From positions 227,501-291,500 of the forward strand of contig CAJNDS010002738.1 in the NCBI GenBank assembly GCA_905221605.1: a stretch of 64,000 nucleotides of DNA, in the 5' to 3' direction. The position numbers were made by a program, and so were the translations under genes. How positions within the stretch are numbered: the stretch's first letter is position 1; each line of letters starts with the position of its first letter. This document shows, one piece after another, positions 1 to 12,104 of this stretch. Origin of the DNA: Symbiodinium natans. Its lineage: Eukaryota; Sar; Dinophyceae; Suessiales; Symbiodiniaceae. The notes beneath the pieces were generated by a model, which was not told the origin of the DNA, searched no databases, and saw only the letters and a program-made list of their open reading frames with translations.

Positions 1-269
1 CAGGCATACGTGCATGCATGGCATGCATGGCAGGCATGGCACTGTGGAAACAGAGGGCACAACGGCTTCAGGGGCCTCGGACGTCGCACATCACCACGGA
101 GCCTGGGCCAACGCAAATTCGGGATTTCGGGAAATCTTGTGTCGGCTGTGGTGCGTGCAAATGCGTGTACTGGCACGTCCCGTGGCACGCCATGGCTTGC
201 GATGCAATTCGGTCATCGTCTGCCAGGAACATGGTGCTAAAACGGGCGCCACCTAGCTGCCCTAGCTCA

Positions 270-1020
270 TCCGAGCTCTTACTGGGGCACCCGCCGGCCA
301 CCCGCCGGGCACCCACCGAGCACAGCCGGAAAAACAAGGCACACGGCGAGGAATGCTGGCGACGTGGTCTCCTTATGAGTCATGTCTCCTTGTTTTGATC
401 GTGTCCCATGAAATCCTGGTTCTGCCCACACGTGCACCTCCGCGCGTGGTGCATTGCGGCACCTTGATCTGCATCTCTCGCGCAGACATCAGGAGCTGTC
501 TGCTGAAGTGGCATGTGCGGCGAGAAATGGCGTTCTGATTGTTGCGAACCTGCTCGAAGACTTCATGCACGAAGACTTCATGTCAGGATGCAAAACGCGC
601 TATGCTTCCACAGACCTTAAACAAAGACATGCATGCAGTCAGCTGGCGCAGAAAAGGGCGTCCAGAAAAGACTGCTGTTCTCTTACTCATCGCACTGTAT
701 GGTGCACAGAAGCGTAATGACCTAGCTTGGCGGCGAAGCAACATTGCATATGGGAAGGCAGTCCGTGTGTCCAAGCAGCCTGCAATTTGTGGATATGGAG
801 CCTTCAGAAGTCTCCTCTGCTTCAGGAAAGCTGTTCTTAGGACTGGAAGTGTGACGGGCAGCGCAGCAATCTGGAAGAGAATCTCCCCCTATGCCAGCTT
901 ACGAGTTCCCTGCATGGCAAGGAGCGACAGCGCTTCCTCGGAAAGTTGCCACTTAAGCCCGCCGGAAACAGATTCAACAGTAGTGCCTAGCACCGACTAT
1001 GGCGCTCGCGGAGCTTTCAG
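270..1020. repeat. Dispersed duplication, copy 1 (partner 12.1-13.1 kb)
   Basis: This segment recurs at about 12105-13116 with high but imperfect identity; the shared blocks include the 'ggcacacggcgaggaatgc' area and the whole stretch from 715 to 1020. Copy 2 holds about 260 bp at 12531-12789 that copy 1 lacks. Short open frames exist in both copies, but they carry different stops and I recognise no protein. It is a duplicated non-coding or degenerate unit; its class is not known to me. Confidence 0.8.
555..590 (+). repeat. 15-bp minisatellite, two units
   Basis: Two units of CGAAGACTTCATGCW read in one frame as EDFM-type repeats. The paralogous position in the other duplicate (12359-12418) has four units, so the array expanded or contracted after the duplication. 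Confidence 0.75.
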
Positions 1021-1862
1021 AGCCTCGCACCCAACGCACGTGACGTGGAAAGAGTGAACAAGAAAACGAGCCCTGGACGGGAGAGTAACTCTCCCCCGCC
1101 GCTTCGATTGAGGCGACTGCCTCAAGCTATGCGACAGCATCTCTGTTTGAGTCCATCACGCCAAACTCTCGACTGCACACGGGCCACACATGAGACGCAA
1201 CCTGTGCGCTTTAAAGGCAAACTACTTGTCACAGCTTCGCAGGTGTACTATTCGTGCACTCTCTCGGTGTTTTCTGTTCGTTGCCATGTAGGTGCATGAG
1301 GCAACGCCCTCCGGGCCAGAACTTCTGAGAGCCAGGAAGCAAAGCCCGAGCCCTCATCCCGCATTTGCAGCACAAACACAGGAAGCACATGGGACGGCGA
1401 AGGCCCTCATCTGCGCATGCAGCGATGCATGTAGAAGCGATGCATGCGGAAAGACACTGGCGCTGCAAGAGCCGAGGAGATTCCCCTCCGAGAACGAAGC
1501 AAAGAGCGGAAGGTAAAGGTGTGCAGGCGCTGCCGGGCCCGGGGCATTGCCGGCTCTAGGCCACCTGGCCCGGGCCATCGGGCCAAGTGTGCCACGTGTG
1601 CCAGGGCCAGCTTGCGCACGGTGCGCCAGCTCTTGCGGTGCAGGGGGCAAGGGGCTCCGCAACATACGCGGAGCCTGGGCGGCGTCGCAGCCCGTGCCTG
1701 CATGCGCCTGCCGCACCGCCGCGTGTGCAAGGCGGGGGGATGGGCACATTTCACAGTCCGGGCCCCACGAGCTTCGCCGGAAGAGTGCTGCTGCAATGCT
1801 GGGAGAGCAGTACCTAACTCAAAGCATATGCGGAGCGATTTCATGGTAACCTCGAACGAAAC
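1021..1862. other. No gene recognised
   Basis: GC-rich stretch with several overlapping open frames on both strands (for example 1407-1892 minus and 1444-1875 plus). They look like composition artefacts: Ala/Arg/Pro-rich, no domain, no splice context. Short GGGCCCGG-type palindromes occur near 1535-1580. Confidence 0.5.
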
Positions 1863-2524
1863 AAACTTCCTCTGATTAATGGCACGCGGCATGGACCACG
1901 ATTGTGGCTTAAAGACGTTTTAAAGACGTTTGCTTCCTATGCGACGACAATTCGTGAATTTTGGCAACCGCTTGGCCGGCCCGACTTGAAATACGAAGCC
2001 CAATTCTAAATTCTATTTAAAGCGGACCCTATGCCCTGAAGCTTGTAAGCCCTTATGTAGGCTGGGGGCCAAAGATTATTCGGAACCTTGCAGGGGAGGG
2101 CGGGGGTGTGTTTAACGAAGCTGGCCATGCCATGACTAGACCTGTGCGTCTCATCGAAGGGGACCATGGTGGACTCGGGGCCCAAGCACTCCGGAGCTGG
2201 TCGAGGGACTGTGGTGGAGCACGCGTCCAGGATTGGCACGCCGTCGTTGGTTTTCCCCTTTGCTCAATGCGGCTGCTCCATTTCTGGCTGCACCGCCCTG
2301 AGAGGTGCGCCGAGGATCGCTTCAAGGCTGCGCTGATGACAGGCTTTTGGCAGGCTTTTGCCACATACGCCGGCTTGCGAAGCTGGGGATTTAGGAGGGT
2401 GGAGTCTCGGTGCGGTCTTCCGCCTCCTCGTGGCAATGTCCAGAGACACAGCATGACAGAGCCATGAGGCCTCCAACCCTCTGACCAGGATTCTGACTTC
2501 TTTCGCCTTCACGAAAACGCCTTC

Positions 2525-2586
2525 GCGCCAGCACCTGCGCCAGCACCTGCGCCAGCACCTGCGCCGGCACCTGCGCCGGCACCTGC
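2525..2586. repeat. 12-bp minisatellite (GCGCCRGCACCT)n
   Basis: Five tandem 12-bp units inside tandem unit 1. They make the Gly-Ala and Ala-Gln-Val-Pro stretches in overlapping frames, which should not be read as protein. Confidence 0.9.
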
Positions 2587-2906
2587 ACCTCGGCAGTGGT
2601 GAGCCTCTTGAGCAACAGCTTGGTCCATGGTTCGGTTGGACAGTCGCCAGGCCGGGAGGTCAAATGGAGATGTCCACCTGAGGCCCCAAAGACCACACGA
2701 CAGACTGGGCATCACTGGCGTTCATCAAAGTACAGGCACAAACTCAGAACCAAATGTTGTGGCAAACGTGTGGGACCTTCTGCCTTTGGCTCTCAAGGCT
2801 CTGAGGGATTCTTTGGCATGTAGCATGCTCTGGCCAAGAACCAGGAAATCTGTCCGGAAAGCTGGAGTCTCCGAGGCCGCACAAAGATTCCATTGAACTC
2901 GCAGGC

Positions 2907-2951
2907 TGGGCCGGCACCTGGGCCGGCACCTGGGCCGGCACCTGGGCCGGC
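2907..2951. repeat. 12-bp minisatellite (GGGCCGGCACCT)n
   Basis: Nearly four tandem units, a relative of the array at 2525; both arrays recur in unit 2. Confidence 0.9.
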
Positions 2952-3846
2952 TGGGCAGGAAAGCCACGGAAGTCCGATCACTGGCAGGATGAGGTGCCGA
3001 ACCTTCCTTCGGTGGCTGTCGGCATTCGGCCATTATTGTTAGACACGAAGACCCGAAGTTCCATGGGGCCAAATGCTTCAAGTGCAAAGCATGCTTAGCA
3101 CGCCGCGTGCGGCAGATGCACACACGCCGCCAAGGCCCTCAAGGCCCTCAAGGGAGGATGCCCCTTTCGCCTTCACACCGGAGTCGCACGGCTGAATGCC
3201 TCCCTCAAGATCACGGCCCGAGTGCCAGCGGCATGCCTTTGGGCACAGCACCAAACAGGCGCCATCGTCGCCTGCACGCTTCTTGGCTTCTCGATGTGGC
3301 AGTGGCTGGTCAGCCAAGCCGGCTGCGCCCGGAGGCTGGTAACATCTACGTGTCTCTGCAAACTTCCTCTGATTAATGGCACGCGGCATGGACCACGATT
3401 GTGGTCAATTCTAAATTCTACTTAAAGCGGACCCTAGGCCCTGAAGCTTGTAAGCCCTTATGTAGGCTGGGGGCCAAAGATCGGACCATGGTGGACTCGG
3501 GGCCCAAGCACTCCGGAGCTGGTCGAGGGACTGTGGTGGAGCACGCGTCCAGGATTGGCACGCCGTCGTTGGTTTTCCCCTTTGCTCAATGCGGCTGCTC
3601 CATTTCTGGCTGCACCGCCCTGAGAGGTGCGCCGAGGATCGCTTCAAGGCTGCGCTGATGACAGGCTTTTGGCAGGCTTTTGCCACATACGCCGGCTTGC
3701 GAAGCTGGGGATTTAGGAGGGTGGAGTCTCGGTGCGGTCTTCCGCCTCCTCGTGGCAATGTCCAGAGACACAGCATGACAGAGCCATGAGGCCTCCAACC
3801 CTCTGACCAGGATTCTGACTTCTTTCGCCTTCACGAAAACGCCTTC

Positions 3847-3908
3847 GCGCCAGCACCTGCGCCAGCACCTGCGCCAGCACCTGCGCCGGCACCTGCGCCG
3901 GCACCTGC
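3847..3908. repeat. 12-bp minisatellite, copy in unit 2
   Basis: Same (GCGCCRGCACCT)n array as at 2525-2586, with the same unit number, so it has not diverged since the segmental duplication. Confidence 0.9.
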
Positions 3909-4228
3909 ACCTCGGCAGTGGTGAGCCTCTTGAGCAACAGCTTGGTCCATGGTTCGGTTGGACAGTCGCCAGGCCGGGAGGTCAAATGGAGATGTCCACC
4001 TGAGGCCCCAAAGACCACACGACAGACTGGGCATCACTGGCGTTCATCAAAGTACAGGCACAAACTCAGAACCAAATGTTGTGGCAAACGTGTGGGACCT
4101 TCTGCCTTTGGCTCTCAAGGCTCTGAGGGATTCTTTGGCATGTAGCATGCTCTGGCCAAGAACCAGGAAATCTGTCCGGAAAGCTGGAGTCTCCGAGGCC
4201 GCACAAAGATTCCATTGAACTCGCAGGC

Positions 4229-4273
4229 TGGGCCGGCACCTGGGCCGGCACCTGGGCCGGCACCTGGGCCGGC
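4229..4273. repeat. 12-bp minisatellite (GGGCCGGCACCT)n, copy in unit 2
   Basis: Same array as at 2907-2951, offset 1322 bp. Confidence 0.9.
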
Positions 4274-4689
4274 TGGGCAGGAAAGCCACGGAAGTCCGAT
4301 CACTGGCAGGATGAGGTGCCGAACCTTCCTTCGGTGGCTGTCGGCATTCGGCCATTATTGTTAGACACGAAGACCCGAAGTTCCATGGGGCCAAATGCTT
4401 CAAGTGCAAAGCATGCTTAGCACGCCGCGTGCGGCAGATGCACACACGCCGCCAAGGCCCTCAAGGCCCTCAAGGGAGGATGCCCCTTTCGCCTTCACAC
4501 CGGAGTCGCACGGCTGAATGCCTCCCTCAAGATCACGGCCCGAGTGCCAGCGGCATGCCTTTGGGCACAGCACCAAACAGGCGCCATCGTCGCCTGCACG
4601 CTTCTTGGCTTCTCGATGTGGCAGTGGCTGGTCAGCCAAGCCGGCTGCGCCCGGAGGCTGGTAACATCTACGTGTCGCTGCAAACTTCC

Positions 4690-6230
4690 GCATCTGAGCT
4701 GTTGCCTATCAGTATGGCAAGGTGTGGCTGCGGTGGCGCGCCAATAGGCGTATGCCAGCCATGCACCAGAGGAGAAGTCAGAGCTGCTGGAGCTGCACAG
4801 CGGAGCACCATGCCCGGGCCACGCCCAAGTCGGCGTTGCTTAGAACCTAGCAACGTTTCCCTTTTTGTGAATGCAATTCGCAAGGCAACGGTCTGACAGG
4901 TAACGGGCGCGCCTTCTCCTTTTACAAACGCAGTGGGGCAAAAGGGAATGCCGCGAACATCCTCGAACATCCGCGAACCCGGGGAAAGTCCATGATGCGG
5001 AGAAGATGCTCTTGCGAACCCGAAGAGGCTTAGATGAAGTTAGCAGAAAGCTAGCGGCCATGGCGCGAAGGGACAAAGGGCTTAGAAAAAGTTCGATTGG
5101 GGAGCTCCCCTTGTACTTGCCCAGTCAAAGTGTTACTTCCAGCTGTTGTCCTGGATGTTCGATTGAGCGCCGGCACTTGTCCATGCACTTGTATCGCAGC
5201 AGGGGCGTCTCATCTACGGAATCTAGGACCACGGAGCTTTTGCTCTTTCGCCCAGGCCGAAGAGATGCTTCAAGATTCAAGCATGTGAATTGTAGGAGGC
5301 TGTCAAGGAAGTAATGCAATGAGAGCCCTGGATTTGCAGGAGGTAGGAACCTATCATAGCCTATCGCTTCCCCATTGGCTTTTTCATCGGATTCGTTGTC
5401 GGGGCGACGTTTTTGCACTGTTGGGCACGGAACCGGATGGACTCGACTCCTTAAAGCACCAAACGGGACACAGATGGACAGAGGGACGGATGGATATACA
5501 GATGGGAGGTGCTTTAAATCAGGGCGTTTCTCCTCGATGTCCGTAAAGCCTCACCCACGCCTCCGGCTCTAGCGAGGCTTTGTCCGTGTAACAGGCCAGA
5601 GGGTGTTCAATGGGATCTTTTGTTCAGACCTGGCCATCGCAGTCCCGCCTGTTAACAGCAGTGGCTCAGTAGCGCCTGATAGCGCCCAACTGCATGTCGT
5701 GGCCTCTCCTTGCAAGTGATCGCTGCATGCACGTCAATGGGGCTTGACTAGTGTCATTCGATTATGTACAGCGCAGGCATGCTTTGTCAATGTTGATACT
5801 GCGTCGCGCTGCCTCTGTAAAGGGTGCGTTGCATCGGCAGTTGAACATGGCAAACATACGCCAGTGGTGATTGCATCATCCTGGCCTTCGTGCTCGTGTG
5901 CTTGGGACGCGACATAAGCTCCTCCACCCCAAGCGATCTGGCTACCCTTAACCACCCACGTGCCTTTGAAACTCTTGGACTCCGACACCAAGCCCTGTGC
6001 TAAGGCCCTAAGGTCTTCACGCCCTAGAAACGGCTGTAGCGGCCAGAGCCACTATGGCGGCCCACTATGGTGGCTCACTATGGCTTTGGGATTTCCGGGT
6101 TTTAGGGGCAGGGCCGGGATGTCGGACGAGCCCATCCTCACCCCTACCAGGGCTGCCAGGAATTGAAGTCCGGAGCACTTGAAAAAATCGCAGGCATGGC
6201 AGGTATCCGGACGGAGGCAACATGATTGGG
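4690..6230. other. No gene recognised
   Basis: Mixed-composition DNA. The minus frame 5734-5991 (85 residues) has a protein-like composition but no domain and no splice context. Nothing else stands out. Confidence 0.4.
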
Positions 6231-6233
6231 TCG

Positions 6234-6296
6234 AGCACTACATCGAGCACTACATCGAGGATAACATCGAGGCCTACATCGAGCACTACTTCGCTT
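6234..6296 (+). repeat. 12-bp minisatellite (TACATCGAGCAC)n
   Basis: About five degenerate 12-bp units; the Ser/Thr-rich open frame across it is a translation of the repeat. Confidence 0.8.
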
Positions 6297-6299
6297 CTT

Positions 6300-8430
6300 T
6301 CACAGGCTGACAGCCCGACAGATGCTAAGGGAATCGCTCAGGTCCGTCTGTGGCCTGAGCCCGAGATCAAGGCCGCAGAGCCCACAGGCCACACAGGACA
6401 AAGCGCAGCATTCTATGGATTTAGGGTGCAGGGCATCACTTCCGCGTGCATCTGTGGAGTGCGTTTAGCCTGAGGGCACTACTTGGCCCGATGCTTTTGC
6501 TGCCGCGCTCCCGTTCGCAAGTGCCCCTGCCGCCAAGCCCTAGCCCTCGTCCCTTGAAAAACAACAGAAACCCGATTGGCCCCATTTTGAAGCTTAATGG
6601 AATTGGCTGCAAAGTGAGGAGGGGAATCTTGCCAATGCTACCTGACTGATCTTCACCTGCATGCGAGGAGAAATATCTGTAAAACAAATTCCAACATCTG
6701 AAGTTGCAGTTTTGCCTACCTCCTTTATCATCGGAAGCCGAAGCCTGCAATGTCGCACCGGGCGAGGCCACGTAGTTAAAGGAGGCGGATGGTGCTGGTT
6801 TCAGCGTGGCCTGGTCAGGGGGACCCAAAAAATCCACAGATCACTTCGAATCTACAGTGCCAAATTTTAGAGATCCATCGAATCCATTGCCCTCTTCCTG
6901 GACAGTGTGCAGCCTAAGTCCAGGCCTCAGAGGGACGCCGGCTGGACCCGACTCTGGACCATCTGGACCGAACGGTGGCCCTTCTCAGGGCCTCTCCTCT
7001 GGACAGGCGTGCCCTGTCTCAGCGTGCGGAAAGAGCTTCACTGAACTTCACCATGCATGGAGAAGGCTCGTGTGCAAGGAGCGAGAAAAGCCAAAAGTTC
7101 AGTGCGCATCGACCGCATAGGGCTGCCAGAAAAGAGATTGACAGCGACGCAGCGACGAGCAGAAGGGGGGAAGAATGCCGGTTTGACTCAGGCTACACTT
7201 CCCAGCCTCTTTACTCAAGGCATGTTTTGTTGTTTTACAGAGATCTACACTGGAGGGATTTGCTACTGATGTGGGGGCCTGGAGGGAGGGGTAAACGAGT
7301 GCCATGAGCATGGCATGGCGCTTCGTGTCTGATGTGTGCCAGCCACGCTACGCCGCGCTGGGGGGCAAGCGGGGGGCAAGCACTGCCGCGAAGCTCAGGA
7401 GATCACGTGGGCTGTAAGCGGAAAGAAGGCCAGCTTAGGACAAAGGGAATCCAAAACCAAGTCTGTCAGACCGAAAGGCGAAAGACGCTGAGGACACAAG
7501 AATCTCTGCTGATTACCTTTGGTGCAGAAGCGATCCCCCTGCACTGAGTTTATGGGATGCAATCAATAGCTCTGCAAAATAAAGACTTCACAAGCTGAAG
7601 TTGCATGCAACAGTCAACACCGAGAGAGGATGCGAAAAGCGGAGCAAAAATCACGGGAGCTGCTTTGGGCTTCATGATCGAGCTCCTTGAAGGGCATGCC
7701 ATGCCTGCATGAATGGGGCAATAGCGCCCTTGACTCGGAGTACTGTTTTTCGGCCTCTCTGTGGTAGTTATAGGGCTTGAACGCAGGATCCTCTATCCTG
7801 ATAACACTTTCCACAGTCTCATAAAGCTCAAGGACTTACTTGCCCAGTGCATTTGGGGGGAAAGCACCTTAGGGCCCACAACAAAGACTCTCTGCCACCC
7901 AGGTCGATTTTGACCTTCGAGAGAAAGTCAGCTGATGTCTGGATAAGCAAAGGGCTTGAAAGCGTCCGCAAGCTTAGACATCGGCCGAAGTTTATGACCT
8001 TCTGAATAACTCTGGGCACCCACGCCAGCCGTTTCCGGCCCTCCACAATGAGGATGTTCAACCAGTTGATTTAGCATCGATGCTGAATGTTGAGGTGGCT
8101 GGCACTAATGGAAGCGCCGGAAGCGCCCCTGCTGCAAACAGCCTGTATATTGATCAGCGACACCACGATGTGAGCATTCATCAGTATGCTGACACACGTG
8201 GCCCCACATGAGGGCCCCTCATCTGTTAGAAGAGAGAGAGCACAGGAAGGCTTGAACGGTGTAGTTGTAGCACCGGTGGCTGCTGCGGCTGTACAGCCCC
8301 GCTCTGAACAACAGCGGGCACCCATGTGCATGTGCATTGCTGCTGATAAGCCTGCTTGGCTCTGCTGTCGTACTTTCGTAAAGAGGACCGATCACAAACA
8401 GAAGCAATCATATTCGTGCAGCTCTGTTGC
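6300..8430. other. No gene recognised
   Basis: Several 60-130 codon frames on both strands, none with a domain or convincing splice sites. Probably intergenic or decayed repeat. Confidence 0.4.
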
Positions 8431-8435
8431 TGTCC

Positions 8436-8696
8436 TTTCTGTAACCAGGGATGCCCTCCCTGGCTGCTGCGGAACTGCGGATTCTGAGGCAAAGCATTAC
8501 CTTTCCCCGCGACAGCCTGCCACCCTCAGGGGCGGGTGTTTAGGCCTGAGGCTCCTGTTTAAGCCAGAGTGCAACAGCCCCCTATCTTTCTGTAACCAGG
8601 GATGCCCTCCCTGGCTGCTGCGGAACTGCGGATTCTGAGGCAAAGCGTCACCGTTCCCCGCGACAGCCTGCCACCCTCAGGGAGAGTAGTTGCGCG
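8436..8696. repeat. Direct repeat, two ~110-bp copies, period 151 bp
   Basis: The block beginning TTTCTGTAACCAGG at 8436 recurs at 8587 with few changes and ends at a shared GCCACCCTCAGG. A related linker (GAGGCTCCTGTTTAAGCC at about 8550) resembles 10508-10525, so the unit belongs to the wider repeat family of this region. Confidence 0.85.
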
Positions 8697-9060
8697 GGTG
8701 TTTTGGACAGCATGGGCGACCTCCGACAAGACCAGGAACGGGGCGGTAATCCCCCCATGCTTAGCAAGGGTGAGGCAGAAAATGTAGAGTACAATTTTCG
8801 CTCCCGCACAGATACGAAGGTGGTTCTTGTAGGATCCCACGTCTGGGTCGAGGTTCTGCAGCTACCAACGTTCAGCGCATCCCCCGACACCCAAGTGCAC
8901 CGCGAAGCACACGCTACCTCGTACAGGGCAAGACATGCATACCTCCTGCCTGTCTCCACTGGGCACGGAAACTGGTAGTTGTAGAAAAGCATGTCCTGCA
9001 ATTATGTAGCCAAGGCTGCTCCTACATTTATTATGCGCAGGGGGGGGCGCGGGTTGGGCG

Positions 9061-9850
9061 CTACATCACCGGAGGCCGTGCCAGCGAAAGTCTTGAACGT
9101 CGTGCCGGACGGTCAGGGCACCAACAACGGAACATGGGTTTGTACAGGAGGTTGATTTGAGAGCCGACCACGTGCATGACGCGTACCGCCGCGCGTGGCC
9201 GTGTGTGAATGGACATCCTGACAAATTCATCCACAGGCAGATTGGCAACTGGGGCCAAGCACGCACAAGCGGCGAATGTCTCAGCAATCACTTATGCAAG
9301 AGTCTGCTTCGAATCCCTTCGCACCGTGCACCAGCAAAGCTGCGCCAAATACCAGAACGGAACATGGGTCTGTACAGGCGGCTGATACTGTTGATATGAG
9401 AGTGGACGACATGCACGCAAGTATTGCCATGCTTGTGTGGCGCAGGTCCCCGACAAATGCATCCACAGCCAGCCTGGCTTGAGTGCTCTTGCCTCACAGA
9501 GCGGACAACCTGAAGGAACACCTAAGGACTGCGATGATGGCGATGGGGCCAAGCACGCACAAGTCGCGAACGTCTCTGCAACCACTCATGCAAGAGGTTC
9601 TGTAAACGCCGATGCTGCGGCCAAATGTATGCCGACCACGTGCATCACACGTACCGCCGCGCATGGCCATGTGTGAATGGACACCCTGACAAACACAATC
9701 GACAGGCAGATTGGCAACTAGAGCGCTCTTAAGATGATCCCTTCACGCCGTGCAGCAGCAAAACTGACGACCACGCCTACACCAAATACCAAGAACGGAA
9801 CGGTTTGTACAGGAGGTTGATTTGAGCGCCGACCACGTGCATGACACTCT
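9061..9850. repeat. Nested repeat cluster, block A
   Basis: Sub-units of about 230 bp are marked by the core CGGAACATGGG (9128, 9358, and a variant near 9795), followed by 'tgtacagg'. They carry shared segments such as CCGACCACGTGCATGAC, TGTGAATGGACA and CAAGCACGCACAAG. The block recurs at 10753-11350 at an offset of about 1622 bp. Overlapping frames on both strands are translations of the repeat. Class unknown; no terminal inverted repeats found. Confidence 0.8.
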
Positions 9851-9865
9851 AACAGCTCGTCACGC

Positions 9866-10112
9866 ACGTTTCTAAAATTATCGCGTTTCTAAATTCACGA
9901 AACCGCATTAGCTGTGAAACGTGTGCAAAGCCCCCTCTATACAAGGCTTGGCGCGCACCTTTCTACAGTTATCGCGTTTCTAAACTTATGAAACCGCATT
10001 AGCCATGAAACGTGTGCAGTGTCCCATCTACAAGGCTGGACGCCCGCGTTTCTTAAGATAGTGCGTTTCTAAAGTTAAGAAACCGCTTTAGCTATGAAAC
10101 GTGTGCTATGTC
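9866..10112. repeat. Tandem array, three ~85-bp units
   Basis: Each unit contains CGCGTTTCTAAA, then an inverted GAAACCGC..TTAGC and GAAACGTGTGC. The internal inverted segments (CGTTTC against GAAACG) would let each unit form a stem-loop. No coding frame. Confidence 0.8.
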
Positions 10113-10685
10113 CGGTTAGAGACACGTACTGCCGCGCATGGACGTGTGTGAATGGACACTCTGGCAAACACAATCCACAAGCATATTGCTAAGGGGTGGA
10201 CATGGCCGGTGCATGGGGTCAGACCCCAGAATGTATCCAGATAACAATCCTGGACAAAGTTTTCGAGGCCTGACCCCGCCGACATGATGTAATACACATA
10301 TTTCCGATCAATCGGACAGGCATGGAATTGCCCAGCTCTCTAGGACAAAGCCATGGGCCTGACCCCTGCAACAAGTTACATGTGAGGCTGAGGTCCATTG
10401 AGAAAGTTGGATGGTGCACCGTCCGCAATACAAAAGCCGGATAAAATCCTTGGACCCAGCCCAAAGGCTTTGTAGATAACACCCAAGTCCGCGTTAAGAT
10501 TTGAGGCCTGAGCCTCCTGTTTATGCCCGCAACAACCCCCTCTCATATTGGCGGCTCGAGTCCTCTGCCCTTATGCCCTTAGAGAATAGGCTGCTGCGGG
10601 AGGAAGAATGGCAGTGCTGGTCGATAGTGAGGATGGGGCCAAGCACGCACAAGTCGCAAAGGTCTCTGCAATCACTCATACAAGA

Positions 10686-11860
10686 GTCTGTTTCACATCC
10701 CATCATGCCAGGCAGCAAAACTGATGACCACGCCTGCACCAAATACCAAGAACGGAACATGGGTTTGTACAGGAGGTTGATTTGAGCGCCGACCACGTGC
10801 ATGACACGTACTGCCGCGCGTAGCCGTGTGTGAATGGACATCCTGACAAATTCATCCACAGGCAGATTGGCCACTGGGGCCAAGCACGCACAAGCCGCGA
10901 ATGTCTCAGCAATCACTTATGCAAGAGTCTGCTTCGAATCCCTTCGCACCGTGCACCAGCAAAACTGCGCCAAATACCAGAACGGAACATGGGTTTGTAC
11001 AGGCGGCTGACACTGTTGATATCAGAGTGGACGACGTGCACGCAAGTATCGCCATGCTTTTGCGGCGCAGGTCCCCGACAAATGCACCCACAGCCAGCCT
11101 GGCTTGAGTGCTCAGAGAGCGGACAACCTGCCGAAGGAACACCTAAGGACTGCGATGATGGCGATGAGGCCAAACACGCACAAGTCGCGAACGTCTCTGC
11201 AACCACTCATGCAAAGAGGTTCTGTAAACGCCGATGCTGCGGCCAAATGTATGCCGACCACGTGCATCACACGTACCGCCGCGCATGGCCATGTGTGAAT
11301 GGACACCCTGACAAACACAATCGACAGGCAGATTGGCAACTAGAGTGCTCTTAAGATGATGGCGATGGCAGCGATGGGGCCAAGCACGCACAAGCCGTGA
11401 ATGTCTCAGCAATCACTTATGCAAGAGTCTGCTTCGAATCCCTTTACGCCGTGCAGCAGCAAAACTGACGACCACACCTGCACCAAATACCAAGAACGGA
11501 ACATGGGTTTGTACAGGAGGTTGATTTGAGCGCCGACCACAAGTCGCGAACGTCTCTGCAAGCACTCATGCAAAGAGGTTCTGTAAACGCCGATGCTGCG
11601 GCCAAATGTATGGCGGCCACGTGCATGCCACGTACCGCCGCGCATGGCCGTGTGTGAATGGACGCAGCAAAACTGACGACCACGCCTGCACCAAATACCA
11701 AGAACGGAACATGGGTTTGTACAGGAGGTTGATTTGAGCGCCGACCACGTGCATGACACGTTCTGCCGCGCATGGCTGTCTGACAAACGCAATCCACCAG
11801 CATATTGATAAGGGGTGGACATGGCCGGTGGGGTCAGACCACCGAATTTATCCAAATAAA
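10686..11860. repeat. Nested repeat cluster, block B and fragments
   Basis: Second copy of block A (core at 10753 and 10983), then shorter shuffled fragments with the core at 11497 and 11705. The order of sub-blocks differs from block A, showing repeated local rearrangement. A 130-bp segment around 11805-11900 repeats 10190-10280 (the GGGTCAGACC area). Confidence 0.75.
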
Positions 11861-12104
11861 ACCCTTGGGACCTGACCACAATCCTGGATAAAGTTTTCGG
11901 GGCCTGACCCCGCCGACATGATACCTGGGGGCTCCTAGTAGGGGGGGAGGGGGGGGACCCCGCCCCAGTACATTTCTATCAACGTACTACAAGTCTTCGA
12001 ATATGTACCGGCGCACAAGTGCAATAGTGGAGCCTCACCCGTACATTAGTTAAGGAGTCCCGTGATGATAATACACAAATTTCCGATCAATCGGAGGGGT
12101 GTCT

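Larger units (their letters stand above)
1863..3359. repeat. Tandem duplication, unit 1 (about 1.5 kb)
   Basis: The unit begins at the octamer AAACTTCC and is followed head-to-tail by a second copy starting at 3360; the same octamer closes copy 2 at 4682-4689. Unit 1 has about 92 bp (1908-1999) and about 85 bp (2077-2161) that unit 2 lacks. Elsewhere the two are nearly identical, so the duplication is recent. Open frames inside are mirrored in both units but show no known domain. Confidence 0.9.
3360..4681. repeat. Tandem duplication, unit 2 (about 1.32 kb)
   Basis: Head-to-tail copy of 1863-3359 at an offset of 1322 bp across the last ~1.2 kb. Visible differences are a few substitutions (for example CGTGTCGCTGC at 4672 against CGTGTCTCTGC at 3350) and the two deletions noted for unit 1. 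Confidence 0.9.

Noticed and set aside
2053-3834. Identical 82-133 codon minus frames repeated in both 1.3-kb units
   Set aside because: Conservation follows from the recent DNA duplication; no domain and no codon-specific conservation can be inferred.
9290-9320. tRNA gene or SINE B box (TTCGAATCC)
   Set aside because: No A box at correct spacing and no cloverleaf; kept only as a hint in the repeat-cluster finding.
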